NCBI RefSeq assembly: GCF_000384035.1
Contig: NZ_KB913024.1
Span: 3,125,228-3,189,227, forward strand
Direction: 5' to 3'
DNA length: 64,000 nucleotides
Source: Actinopolyspora mortivallis DSM 44261
GTDB taxonomy: Bacteria; Actinomycetota; Actinomycetes; Mycobacteriales; Pseudonocardiaceae
Under the pieces are notes generated by a model, which was not told the DNA's origin, ran no database searches, and worked only from the letters and a program-made list of their open reading frames with translations. Both the position numbers and the translations under genes were made by a program. Shown in pieces: positions 26,903 to 35,446 of the stretch; the first letter of the stretch is position 1; each line of letters starts with the position of its first letter.

Positions 26903-28480
26903 GTGAACGTCCTCGTGCCGAGCTCCGGTGGCAACTCCGTCCGCGCCGAAGTGGTCCGCGACGGACAGGTTCCGCCGGTGCGGTATCCGGGAGAGCACAA
27001 CCGGATCCGGGCACTGTGGCCGCGCGAGCCGACGGACCGCCTGCGGGGATGGCTCGTCACCCTGGTGCTCACCCTGTTGGCGGGAGTGGTGCGCTTCTGG
27101 CGCCTCGACCACGCCACCGACGAGGGCACCCCGATCTTCGACGAGAAGCACTACGTCCCCCAGGCGTGGCAGATGCTGCGCAACGGGGGTTTCGAGGACA
27201 ACCCCGGCTACGAGCTGGTGGCCCATCCCCCGGTGGGCAAACAGCTCATCGCCGTCGGCGAGTGGCTGTTCGGATACACCCCGTGGGGATGGCGGGTGAG
27301 CGCCGCGCTGGCGGGAACCCTGATGGTGCTGCTGATCATCAGGATCACCCGCCGGATGACCCGCTCGACCCTGTTGGGCGCCCTGGCCGGGATCCTGCTG
27401 ATCTGTGACGGGCTCAGCCACGTGCAGTCCCGGGTGGGGATGCTCGACGTTTTCCACGCCCTGTTCGTACTGGCCGCGTTCGGCTGCCTGCTGGTCGACC
27501 GCGACCGGATCCGCGCCAGGATGACCCTGGTGGTCACCGAACACCGGGTGGACGACTCGGTGTTCGGCCCCCGTCTCGGCTTCCGCTGGTGGCGTTTCGG
27601 CGCCGGGGTGCTGTTGGGGCTGGCCTGCGGGGTGAAGTGGAGCGGTATCTACTACGTGGCGGCGTTCGTCCTGCTGAGCCTGGTGTGGGACGCCCTGGCA
27701 CGCCGCACCGCCGGAGTGCGCAGGCCGTGGCTCGGCGCGCTGCTGCGGGACGCCGTGCCCGCCTTCGGTTCCCTGGTGGTGTTGGCGCTGGGAGTCTACT
27801 TCTCCACCTGGGCCGGGTGGTACGCCAGCGAGACCGCCACCGACCGCCACGCGGCCTCCGTCGCCGAGGACGTGGGATTCGGTTTCCTGCCGGACATGTT
27901 CCGCTCGTTGCTGTACTACCACCTCAACGTGCTGGACTTCCACGTCCACCTGGTCACCGGCGACGACCCCCACCCGTGGGAGTCCAAGCCCTGGGCCTGG
28001 CCGATGGGCATGCGTCCGATGCTGTACTACTACGAGTCCGGCCTGCCGGGGTGTGGACAGGGTGACTGCGTGCAGGCCGCCATGCTGCTCGGTACCCCCG
28101 CGCTGTGGTGGCTGGCCCTGCCGGTGGCCGGGTGGGCCGTGTGGCGGGCCGTCGCCGGTACGGACTGGCGCTACGCCACGGTGCTGGTCGGGTACTGCGC
28201 GGGGTACCTGCCGTGGTTCACCAACCTGGACCGGCAGATGTACTACTTCTACGCCACCCCGCTCGCCCCGTTCCTCGTGCTGGGGATCGTGCTGGTGTTG
28301 GGGGAGGTGCTCGGTCCGGCCAGCGCGTCCGTGGAACGACGGAGGACGGGGATGCTGGCCGTGGCGCTCTACGTCGGACTGGTGGTGGCCAACTTCGTGT
28401 GGTTGTGGCCGATCCTGAACGGGTTCCCCATCACCGAGGCACGCTGGCAGGCCGAACTCTGGCTGCCCTCGTGGCGCTGA
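26903..28480 (+). CDS. pmt: Polyprenol-phosphate-mannose-protein mannosyltransferase (PMT, GT39)
   Basis: A 525-residue polytopic membrane enzyme that O-mannosylates secreted proteins from polyprenyl-phosphate mannose. The first extracytoplasmic loop contains the catalytic acidic pair in 'IFDEKHYVPQAWQML', and 'HPPVGKQLIAVGEWLFG' follows, both typical of PMT/GT39. About eleven hydrophobic helices are visible, and the C-terminal helix ends in 'FVWLWPILNGFPIT'. The GTG at 26903 follows a -10 box by 6 nt, so the transcript is probably leaderless. Actinobacterial Pmt proteins are about 520 residues, which matches. It is divergent from rsmI. Confidence 0.93.
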   Translation: MNVLVPSSGGNSVRAEVVRDGQVPPVRYPGEHNRIRALWPREPTDRLRGWLVTLVLTLLAGVVRFWRLDHATDEGTPIFDEKHYVPQAWQMLRNGGFEDNPGYELVAHPPVGKQLIAVGEWLFGYTPWGWRVSAALAGTLMVLLIIRITRRMTRSTLLGALAGILLICDGLSHVQSRVGMLDVFHALFVLAAFGCLLVDRDRIRARMTLVVTEHRVDDSVFGPRLGFRWWRFGAGVLLGLACGVKWSGIYYVAAFVLLSLVWDALARRTAGVRRPWLGALLRDAVPAFGSLVVLALGVYFSTWAGWYASETATDRHAASVAEDVGFGFLPDMFRSLLYYHLNVLDFHVHLVTGDDPHPWESKPWAWPMGMRPMLYYYESGLPGCGQGDCVQAAMLLGTPALWWLALPVAGWAVWRAVAGTDWRYATVLVGYCAGYLPWFTNLDRQMYYFYATPLAPFLVLGIVLVLGEVLGPASASVERRRTGMLAVALYVGLVVANFVWLWPILNGFPITEARWQAELWLPSWR

Positions 28481-28516
28481 GTCGGCGAACACGCGGCGGG
28501 CGTCACCACCGTCCCT

Positions 28517-28545
28517 CCCGGCACGGCCCCCGGGACCGTGCCGGG
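28517..28545. terminator. Terminator-like hairpin between convergent pmt and lat genes
   Basis: A 10-bp perfect stem (28517-28526 with 28536-28545) and a 9-nt loop, placed between two convergent genes. No T-run is present, but bidirectional use is plausible. Confidence 0.6.
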
Positions 28546-28570
28546 CGAGCACCGGCACGGCACCCGGGTG

Positions 28571-29923
28571 TCAGTCCAACTCGGAGAGCGTCTTGCGCAG
28601 CGCCACCACGGCGTCGGTGAGTTCCTCGGGCCGCACCGAGAGTGCCGGGCGCCAGCGCAGCGAACGCGGGCCGCAGGGCAGGAAGATCGTCCGGTGCCTG
28701 CGGCGGACCAGGTCCACGACCCGGTCCCGGGTGTTCGCGTCCGGCAAGTCCACGGCGGCCATCAGACCGCGCCCCCGGGCAGCGCTCACCAGGCCGGGAA
28801 ACTCGGCGGCCAGCCCCCGCAGTTCGGAGAGCAGCAGCTCGCCCATCCGGGAGGCGTGCTCCAGCAGACGCTCCTCCTCGACCACCTCCAGGATCCTGGT
28901 GGCCCGCACCATGTCCACCAGCGAACCGCCCCAGGTGGAGCTGATCCTGCTGGGTTCCCGGAAGGCGTTGTCCGGGATCTCGTCGACCCTCCTGCCGCCC
29001 AGCACTCCGCAGACCTGGAGCCGCTTGCCGAAGGCGACCAGGTCCGGTTCCAGCCCGAGTGCCTGGTGCGCCCACGGGTGACCGGTCAGCCCACCACCGC
29101 TCTGGACCTCGTCGGCGATGGTCAGCGCCCCGTGTTCCCGGCACATGCGCTGCATCTCACGCAGGAAGGCCGGGCGCAGGTGCCGGTCTCCGCCCTCCCC
29201 CTGGACGGGTTCGTAGACGAAGCAGGCCACCTCGTCGCCGTACCGGGCGAAGGCGGCTTCCGCCGCGTCCAGGGCGTGCCGCTCGGACGGCAGCAGCTCG
29301 GTGCGTTCCCAGTCCCCGGAGCCGGGATCGACGGCGGGACTGGGCACGCGGGGCCAGTCGAACTTCGGATAGTCGCGGACCTTGCGCGGGTCGGTGTTGG
29401 TCAGCGACATGGTGTAGCCGGTGCGTCCGTGGAAGGCCCACTCCAGGTGCATGGCCCGGCAGCCGCGCACGGCGACGCCGCGTCGCGCGTTGTACTTGGT
29501 CTTCCAGTCGAAGGCCACCTTGAGCGCGTTCTCCACGGCGGGGCCGCCGCCCTCGATGAGGAACAGCCACGGCAGCGCGGGATCTCCGAACACGCGGCGC
29601 AGCGTCTCGACGAAACGGGCCTGCTGGACCGTGGCGAAGTCCGGGTTGGCCGGTTTGGTCCGTGCCGCGCGCACCAGTTCGGCCTCGAACTCGGGAGTGT
29701 GCAGCCCGGGATGACCGTGTCCGAGGGGCGCGGAGCTGAAGTACATCGTCATGTCGAGGTACTCCGTGCCGTCGCGCAGGTCCCGCATCCGGCACCCCGT
29801 TCCGGAGTCGAGGTCCACCACCACGTCGAGCAGGTCACCGGTCACTCGGGAACGCAGTTGTTCGACCACGTTCGTTCCGGAGGGGTCGAAGAGTTCGGCG
29901 GACACCTGTGGCTGTGCGGTCAT
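28571..29923 (-). CDS. lat: L-lysine 6-aminotransferase
   Basis: A 450-residue fold-type I PLP enzyme (class III aminotransferase) that transfers the epsilon-amino group of lysine to 2-oxoglutarate, giving piperideine-6-carboxylate and glutamate. Family marks are 'LDMTMYFSSAPLGHGHP', 'FLIEGGGPAVENALKVAFDW', 'EWAFHGRTGYTMSLTNT', the PLP-Asp region 'LTIADEVQSGGGLTG' and the Schiff-base Lys in 'LVAFGKRLQVCGV'. The ATG at 29923 has GGGAGG six bases upstream; the ATG at 29944 lacks one. It can serve lysine breakdown, alpha-aminoadipate supply or stationary-phase survival, as for the mycobacterial homologue. An AT-rich region with inverted repeats precedes it. Confidence 0.9.
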   Translation of the reverse strand: MTAQPQVSAELFDPSGTNVVEQLRSRVTGDLLDVVVDLDSGTGCRMRDLRDGTEYLDMTMYFSSAPLGHGHPGLHTPEFEAELVRAARTKPANPDFATVQQARFVETLRRVFGDPALPWLFLIEGGGPAVENALKVAFDWKTKYNARRGVAVRGCRAMHLEWAFHGRTGYTMSLTNTDPRKVRDYPKFDWPRVPSPAVDPGSGDWERTELLPSERHALDAAEAAFARYGDEVACFVYEPVQGEGGDRHLRPAFLREMQRMCREHGALTIADEVQSGGGLTGHPWAHQALGLEPDLVAFGKRLQVCGVLGGRRVDEIPDNAFREPSRISSTWGGSLVDMVRATRILEVVEEERLLEHASRMGELLLSELRGLAAEFPGLVSAARGRGLMAAVDLPDANTRDRVVDLVRRRHRTIFLPCGPRSLRWRPALSVRPEELTDAVVALRKTLSELD

Positions 29924-29992
29924 GGTCAGCCTCCCGTGGGCCACGACTTCCTCGTCTTCAGGAATTCATACCCTCAAATCCGGATATCAAGC

Positions 29993-30038
29993 AATATTTT
30001 CCTGCGTATAAGGCAATAAGAGAAAAATATTCTTATAC
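29993..30038. promoter_or_regulatory. AT-rich control region with two interleaved inverted repeats
   Basis: Two perfect dyads lie within 46 bp: AATATTTT (29993-30000) with AAAATATT (30024-30031), and GTATAAG (30006-30012) with CTTATAC (30032-30038). The base composition differs sharply from its surroundings. It is placed between divergent lat and the ceramidase gene. Confidence 0.6.
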
Positions 30039-30132
30039 ACCGCCGGGGGGCGCTCCGTAGTGCGAACAAAATTCACTTTTCTGGGAGAGATCGGTAACGT
30101 GGTGCGTCCGAACGACCACGCAGAGGTGCAGC

Positions 30133-32193
30133 ATGGACAGCACGGACGCTCTGGGACGCCGCCCCCTGCTGAAGGCGGGACTGGCCACACTGCTGGGCAC
30201 GGCCTCGGCCCCCTCCGCCTCGGCCGAGGACCGGGCCCCCTACCTGGTGGGACGCGGCATCGCCGACGTGACCGGCCAGGCCGCGGAGAACGGGATGATG
30301 GGCTACGCCCGGCTGGGGCAACGCACCAGCGGGATCCACCAGCGCCAACGGGCGCGGGCCTTCGTCATCGCCGAACGCGACGCCCCCGACCGCCGGGTCG
30401 CACTCGTGGTCGTGGACGCGGGGATGATCTTCGGCTGTGTCCGCGAGGCGGTGCTGGCGCGACTGTCCGAACGTCTCGGAGACCGCTACACCCCGGGCAA
30501 CCTGCTGCTGACCGCCACCCACACCCACGCGGGGCCGGGCGGTTTCTCCTGCCACACCCTCTACAACGTCACCACGCTGGGCTTCCAGCCGGGCACGTTC
30601 GAGTCCCTGGTCGCGGGCATCACCGACTCCGTCGCCCACGCCGAGGACGACCTCGCTCCGGGACGGCTGAGCCTGGCCCGCGCCGCACTCACCGACGCCA
30701 GCGTGAACCGCTCCCGGCGAGCCTTCGAACGCAACCCCGTCGCGGACAAACGTCACTTCCCCGACGCGATCGACCCGACCACGACGCTGCTGTGTCTCGA
30801 ACGCTCCGGCCGCACCGTGGGCGTGGTCAACTGGTTCGCCACCCACGCCACCAGTCTCAGTCCCGACAACACGCTCATCAGCGGCGACAACAAGGGCTAC
30901 GCCGCCTACCACTGGGAACGCGAGGTGTCCGGAGTGGACTACCGGGCGCCCTCTCCCGGTTTCGTGGCCGCCTTCGCGCAGTCCAACTCCGCCGACATGT
31001 CGCCCAACACGGAGCTGCGCCCCGGCACCGGCCCCACCGACGACGAGTTCGCGAACACCCGGATCATCGGACAGCGCCAGTACGCCGCGGCGGCGGAGCT
31101 GGTGCACGCCGCGCGCCCGGTGCGCGGCCGGATCGACCACCGGGCGAGCACGGTGGACATGTCCGCCACACGCGTGGACGGCTCGTTCACCGGCGACGGC
31201 CATGAGCACACCACCTGCGCGGCCACCCTGGGAGCCTCCTTCGCCGCCGGCGCCGAGGACGGACCCGGTCCCTCGTTCTTCGAGGAGGGCGCGGGCAACA
31301 ATCCCTTCTTCGGAACGATCAGCCGAGCGCTGTACCGGGCCTCCCCCGAGCTGCGTTCCCGGCAGGCACCGAAAGAAATCCTGTTGCCGGTCGGTCCGAT
31401 GGGCTGGGTGCCGCACGTACTGCCGATCCAGCTGGTGCGCATCGGCGAGCTCTACCTGGCCGCGCTGCCCCAGGAGGTCAGCATCGTGGGAGGACTGCGG
31501 CTGCGCCGGACCGTGGCACGGCGGCTGGGCACCGATCCGGACAACGTGCTCGTCGCGGGCTACGCCAACGACTACGCCGGGTACCTGACCACCCCGGAGG
31601 AGTACGACCAGCAGGACTACGAGGGTGGGCACACCATGTTCGGCCGCTGGTCGCTTCCCGCCTACCAGCAGGAGTTCGCCCGGCTGGCCTCCGACATGGC
31701 CGCGGGCGAGCCGAGCGCGCCCGGCCCCTCTCCGGAGGACAACCCCCGAGGGGGTCGGGTCCGGTTGCAGCCCGGGGTGGTGCTCGACGCTCCTCCGGCG
31801 GGCCGGAGCTTCGGTGACGTGCTGCGGGAACCTCGCCGGCAGTACCGACCGGGCGAGTCGGTCCGGGTCACGTTCGTCTCGGCGCACCCGAACAACGGCC
31901 CCCGTCGGGGAGACAGTTTCCTGCTGGTCCAACGACGCTCCGCCTCGGGATGGCGGACCGTGGCCGACGACGGGGACTGGTCGACCACCTACCGCTGGGA
32001 ACGCAGCGGGATCGCCGCCTCCACCGCCACGGTCACCTGGCGGATCCCCGAGGGAACACCGGCCGGCCTCTACCGGATCGTGCACCGGGGGGACGCCAAA
32101 CAGGCGCTCGGCGGCACGGTGTCCTTCTCGGGAACCTCCCAGCGGTTCCGGGTCGACCCGCCCTCCGAGCAGTCGTCCGGGCCCTTGCGCTGA
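30133..32193 (+). CDS. Secreted neutral/alkaline ceramidase
   Basis: A 686-residue enzyme that hydrolyses ceramide to sphingoid base and fatty acid. The N-terminus has a twin-arginine-like or Sec signal ('ALGRRPLLKAGLATLLGTA'; RR followed by a hydrophobic stretch), ending near residue 32. The zinc-site motif 'TATHTHAGPGGFS' and the catalytic region 'SGDNKGYAAYHWE' with the nucleophilic serine just ahead of it are clear. The C-terminal immunoglobulin-like domain begins near residue 550. The ATG at 30133 has GAGG six bases upstream. Actinomycetes rarely make ceramides, so host, fungal or environmental sphingolipids are the likely target. Confidence 0.9.
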   Translation: MDSTDALGRRPLLKAGLATLLGTASAPSASAEDRAPYLVGRGIADVTGQAAENGMMGYARLGQRTSGIHQRQRARAFVIAERDAPDRRVALVVVDAGMIFGCVREAVLARLSERLGDRYTPGNLLLTATHTHAGPGGFSCHTLYNVTTLGFQPGTFESLVAGITDSVAHAEDDLAPGRLSLARAALTDASVNRSRRAFERNPVADKRHFPDAIDPTTTLLCLERSGRTVGVVNWFATHATSLSPDNTLISGDNKGYAAYHWEREVSGVDYRAPSPGFVAAFAQSNSADMSPNTELRPGTGPTDDEFANTRIIGQRQYAAAAELVHAARPVRGRIDHRASTVDMSATRVDGSFTGDGHEHTTCAATLGASFAAGAEDGPGPSFFEEGAGNNPFFGTISRALYRASPELRSRQAPKEILLPVGPMGWVPHVLPIQLVRIGELYLAALPQEVSIVGGLRLRRTVARRLGTDPDNVLVAGYANDYAGYLTTPEEYDQQDYEGGHTMFGRWSLPAYQQEFARLASDMAAGEPSAPGPSPEDNPRGGRVRLQPGVVLDAPPAGRSFGDVLREPRRQYRPGESVRVTFVSAHPNNGPRRGDSFLLVQRRSASGWRTVADDGDWSTTYRWERSGIAASTATVTWRIPEGTPAGLYRIVHRGDAKQALGGTVSFSGTSQRFRVDPPSEQSSGPLR

Positions 32194-32312
32194 CAGGGCT
32201 CGACTGCCAGTATCCGTTACCGCCGGTAACAGTAAAGGTAGCCGGGTACCCGCGCGTCGTCCCGAACGCCGCCGGAAACACCCCGGTCCCACACGCCCCG
32301 AGGACGGCGAAG

Positions 32313-34028
32313 ATGAGCACCACCAGACTGGTGACCACCGAGGACGGTCTCCGGCTCACGGTCGAGGAACACGGCGACCCCGCCCGTCCCTGCGTCGTCT
32401 GCGTACACGGCTACCCGGACGACCGCTCCCTCTGGAACGGGGTCGTCGCCCGGCTGTCCGACCGGTACCACGTGGTCACCTACGACGTGCGCGGCGCGGG
32501 CAGCTCCGACACCCCCACCGACCGCGCGGGATACCGCCTCCACCACCTCACCGACGACCTGGTGCGGGTGGTCGACGCGGTCAGCCCCGGGAAGGGAGCG
32601 CACCTGCTCGCCCACGACTGGGGCTCGATCCAGGCCTGGCACACGGTCACCGACCGGGCCGTCGAGGGCAGGATCCACTCGCTGACCAGCATCTCGGGGC
32701 CGCATCTGCACCACGTGGCACACTGGACACGCCAGCGGCTGCGCCTTCCCACCCCACGCCGACTGTCCGAGCTGCTCCGACAACTGAGCCGCTCCGGCTA
32801 CATCGGGTTCTTCCGCCTTCCCCACCTGCCGGAACTCGCCTGGCGCAGCGGTCTGCTGCCGGTACTGATGGGACGGCTGGACGCCAGCGCCCGCGACCGC
32901 CGTCCCCGCGTCTCCGACGCGGTGTCCGGGCTCGGGCTCTACCGCGCGAACATGTCCGCCGGAGGAGGCGGAACCCACGGTATCCACACCACCGTCCCGG
33001 TCCAGGTCCTGGCCCCGACCCGCGACGCCTTCGTCACCCCGGCGTTGCAGGGCGAGCTTCCCCCCGGCGTCCCCGGGCCGCGGGTACGCCGCGTGACGGG
33101 CGGACACTGGCTGCCCGCCCGGTGTCCCGAGCTCGTCGCCCGGCGCACCGCCGAGTTCGTCGACGGCCTGGAAGGCGAGCCCCGGCACGTGCCGGACACG
33201 CGCGAGAAGGGCCGGTTCGCCGACGTGCTGGTGGTGGTCACCGGCGCGGGCAGCGGAATCGGCCGGGCCACGGCACTGGCCTTCGCCGCCCAGGGGGCGC
33301 GGGTGGTCGCCGCCGATGTGGACGGCGCGGCGGCCTCCGAAACGGCCCGCCGAGCCCCCACAGCGGGGCGGGTCACCGCGTACACGGTGGACGTCTCCGA
33401 CGGGGAGGCGATGCACCGTTTCGCCGAGGACGTCCAGCGCGACCACGGAACCCCCGACGTGGTGGTGAACAACGCCGGCATCGGACTGACGGGCCCGTTG
33501 CTGGATACCGACGAGGCCGACCTGCGCGGCGTGTTCGACACGAACCTGTGGGGAGTCGTGCACGGCTGCCGCGCCTTCGCCCCCCGGATGATCGAACGCG
33601 GCGAGGTGGGACGGATCGTCAACATCTCCTCGGCCGCCGCCCACATCCCGCTCCCGGGACTGACCGCCTACTCGGCCGCCAAGGCCGCCGTGTCCGCCCT
33701 GTCCGAACGACTCGACGGGGAACTGGCCGAACACGACATCACGGTGAGCGCGGTGCTGCCCGGAATCGTGAACACCGCGATCCCCGCCTCCACCCGCTTC
33801 GTCGGCGGAACCCCCGCCGAGCGACGCAGGCGCAGACGCAGGGCCGCCGGACTGTACCGGCTGCGCGGTCTTCAACCGGACAGGGTGGCCGCCGCCGTGC
33901 TGCGGGTCGTCGAACACCCCACCCCGGTGACCACCGTGGGCTTCGAGGCGAAAGCCGGACTGTTGCTGTCACGGCTGCTCCCCGGGCCGCTGCGGAGGCT
34001 GGCCGCCACGGGACCCCGCGTCCGGTGA
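32313..34028 (+). CDS. ephD: EphD-like alpha/beta hydrolase-SDR fusion
   Basis: A 571-residue two-domain protein. Residues 1-290 form an alpha/beta hydrolase of the epoxide hydrolase type: 'VHGYPDDRSLW' (oxyanion loop), the nucleophile motif 'LLAHDWGSIQAW' with Asp and the catalytic His in 'TGGHWLP'. Residues from about 305 form a classical short-chain dehydrogenase: 'VTGAGSGIGRATA' (cofactor loop), 'NNAGIGLTG' and 'YSAAKAAV' (Tyr-x3-Lys). Mycobacterium tuberculosis EphD has the same fusion and acts on mycolate-related lipids. The ATG at 32313 has GAGG nine bases upstream. It ends 7 bp from the convergent dgoD gene. Confidence 0.88.
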   Translation: MSTTRLVTTEDGLRLTVEEHGDPARPCVVCVHGYPDDRSLWNGVVARLSDRYHVVTYDVRGAGSSDTPTDRAGYRLHHLTDDLVRVVDAVSPGKGAHLLAHDWGSIQAWHTVTDRAVEGRIHSLTSISGPHLHHVAHWTRQRLRLPTPRRLSELLRQLSRSGYIGFFRLPHLPELAWRSGLLPVLMGRLDASARDRRPRVSDAVSGLGLYRANMSAGGGGTHGIHTTVPVQVLAPTRDAFVTPALQGELPPGVPGPRVRRVTGGHWLPARCPELVARRTAEFVDGLEGEPRHVPDTREKGRFADVLVVVTGAGSGIGRATALAFAAQGARVVAADVDGAAASETARRAPTAGRVTAYTVDVSDGEAMHRFAEDVQRDHGTPDVVVNNAGIGLTGPLLDTDEADLRGVFDTNLWGVVHGCRAFAPRMIERGEVGRIVNISSAAAHIPLPGLTAYSAAKAAVSALSERLDGELAEHDITVSAVLPGIVNTAIPASTRFVGGTPAERRRRRRRAAGLYRLRGLQPDRVAAAVLRVVEHPTPVTTVGFEAKAGLLLSRLLPGPLRRLAATGPRVR

Positions 34029-34035
34029 GGACGAT

Positions 34036-35181
34036 TCACCACTCCACGAACGCCCCGTCCTCGTCGCGCCAGACCGGCGGGCGCCAGCGGTGTCCCCGCT
34101 CGGCCGCCCGCCGGACGGCGGCCTCGTCGACCTCGATTCCCAGCCCCGGCCCCTGCGGGGCACACGCCCGTCCCCGCTCGAAACGGAACGGCGTGGGGTC
34201 GACGAGGTAGTCCAGCAGATCGGAACCCACGTTGTAGTGGATCCCACCGCTCTGCTCCTGGATGAGGAAGTTCGGGGTGCAGAAGGCGATCTGCAGACTG
34301 GCGGCCAGCGCGATCGGGCCGAGCGGGCAGTGCGGGGCCACGGTCACGTCGTGGGCCTCCGCCAGCGCCGCGATCCGCCGCACCTCGGAGATCCCGCCCG
34401 CGTGGGAGAGGTCGGGCTGGGCCACCGCGATCCCGGAGCCCAGCACCTCCCGGAAGTCCCACCGGGAGAACAGTCGTTCCCCCAGCGCTATGGGTACGGA
34501 GGTGGAGGCCGCGACCTCACCCGCCCTGACGGTGTGCTCCGGCAGCACCGGTTCCTCGGCGAACAGGGGCAGCAGTGGTTCCAGCCGGGGAAGCACCCTG
34601 CGGGCCATCGCGGTGGAGAACCGTCCGTGGAAGTCCACCGCCACGTCGCGCTGCCAGCCGATCACCTCCCGCACGGCCGCGACCCGGTTCACCACGGCCT
34701 CCACCTCGGCGGGGGTGTCGATCTGGCGCAGCCTGCCGCTGCCGTTCATCTTCACGGCGGTGAACCCGGCCTCGACCTGCTCGGCCGCGGCCTCGGCCAC
34801 CTCGGAGGGCTCGTCGCCACCGATCCACTGGTAGACCCGCACCCGCTCCCGAACCGGCCCTCCCAGCAGGCGGTACACGGGAACGCCGTAGGTCTTGCCC
34901 GCGATGTCCCACAGGGCCTGGTCGATCCCGGCCACCGCACTGGACAGCACCGGCCCACCCCGGTAGAAACCCGCCTTGGTCATCACCTGCCAGTGGTCCT
35001 CGACGGCGAGCGGGTCCCTGCCGAGGAGCAGTTCGGACAGTTCCTCCACGGCGGCGGCCACGGTGTGCGCCCGCCCCTCGACCACGGGTTCTCCCCAGCC
35101 GACGACTCCCTCGTCGGTGGCGACCCGCACGAACAGCCACCGTGGTGGGACCGGGAAGGTCTCCAGGGCCGTGACTCGCAT
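34036..35181 (-). CDS. dgoD: D-galactonate dehydratase
   Basis: A 381-residue enolase-superfamily enzyme that dehydrates D-galactonate to 2-keto-3-deoxygalactonate, the first step of the De Ley-Doudoroff route. It resembles E. coli DgoD (about 382 residues) in the 'AVKMNGSG' base region, the metal ligands 'VDFHGRF' and 'EEPVLPEH', and the catalytic 'APHCPLGPIALAASLQ' with the diagnostic His, followed by 'IQEQSGGIHYN'. The ATG at 35181 has GGAGG upstream. It is divergent from the regulator and the rest of the pathway genes. The His placement supports galactonate rather than mannonate or rhamnonate. Confidence 0.9.
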   Translation of the reverse strand: MRVTALETFPVPPRWLFVRVATDEGVVGWGEPVVEGRAHTVAAAVEELSELLLGRDPLAVEDHWQVMTKAGFYRGGPVLSSAVAGIDQALWDIAGKTYGVPVYRLLGGPVRERVRVYQWIGGDEPSEVAEAAAEQVEAGFTAVKMNGSGRLRQIDTPAEVEAVVNRVAAVREVIGWQRDVAVDFHGRFSTAMARRVLPRLEPLLPLFAEEPVLPEHTVRAGEVAASTSVPIALGERLFSRWDFREVLGSGIAVAQPDLSHAGGISEVRRIAALAEAHDVTVAPHCPLGPIALAASLQIAFCTPNFLIQEQSGGIHYNVGSDLLDYLVDPTPFRFERGRACAPQGPGLGIEVDEAAVRRAAERGHRWRPPVWRDEDGAFVEW

Positions 35182-35249
35182 GTTCGTTCCCTCCGTCCTT
35201 CCGGGGCCCGCCCGGTCGCCGCGTGCCCCCTGCCACGAGGGTGGGATTC

Positions 35250-35258
35250 TGTCTGACA
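35250..35258. promoter_or_regulatory. Candidate operator, copy 1, on the dgoD side
   Basis: TGTCTGACA, a 4-1-4 palindrome of FadR/GntR style, 68 bp upstream of dgoD. A near-identical copy lies at 35382. Confidence 0.5.
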
Positions 35259-35381
35259 CGTTCATCGTCGTCAACGCGCCGGACGGAGCAACCAGAACGG
35301 CTTTCAGGAGGGAAAACGACGCCTTTTCCGGCATCCTTCCTCTCCCCGGAACGGCGTTTCCCATCTTGGACGGGCCGAACA

Positions 35382-35394
35382 TGTCTGATAGGTT
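35382..35394 (+). promoter_or_regulatory. Candidate operator, copy 2, overlapping the -10 box of the regulator operon
   Basis: TGTCTGATA (35382-35390) repeats the copy at 35250 with one change, in the same orientation and 132 bp away. Its last bases merge with TAGGTT (35389-35394), a TANNNT -10 box upstream of the regulator gene. Confidence 0.5.
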
Positions 35395-35446
35395 TGTCGC
35401 CTGTTCGGCGGAGACGCCGGAGCACGAGGAACGGGCGAGGACGCGA

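Noticed and set aside
30073-32292. 739-codon minus-strand open frame opposite the ceramidase gene
   Set aside because: It has no recognisable domain, and the plus strand carries a complete ceramidase with a ribosome site.
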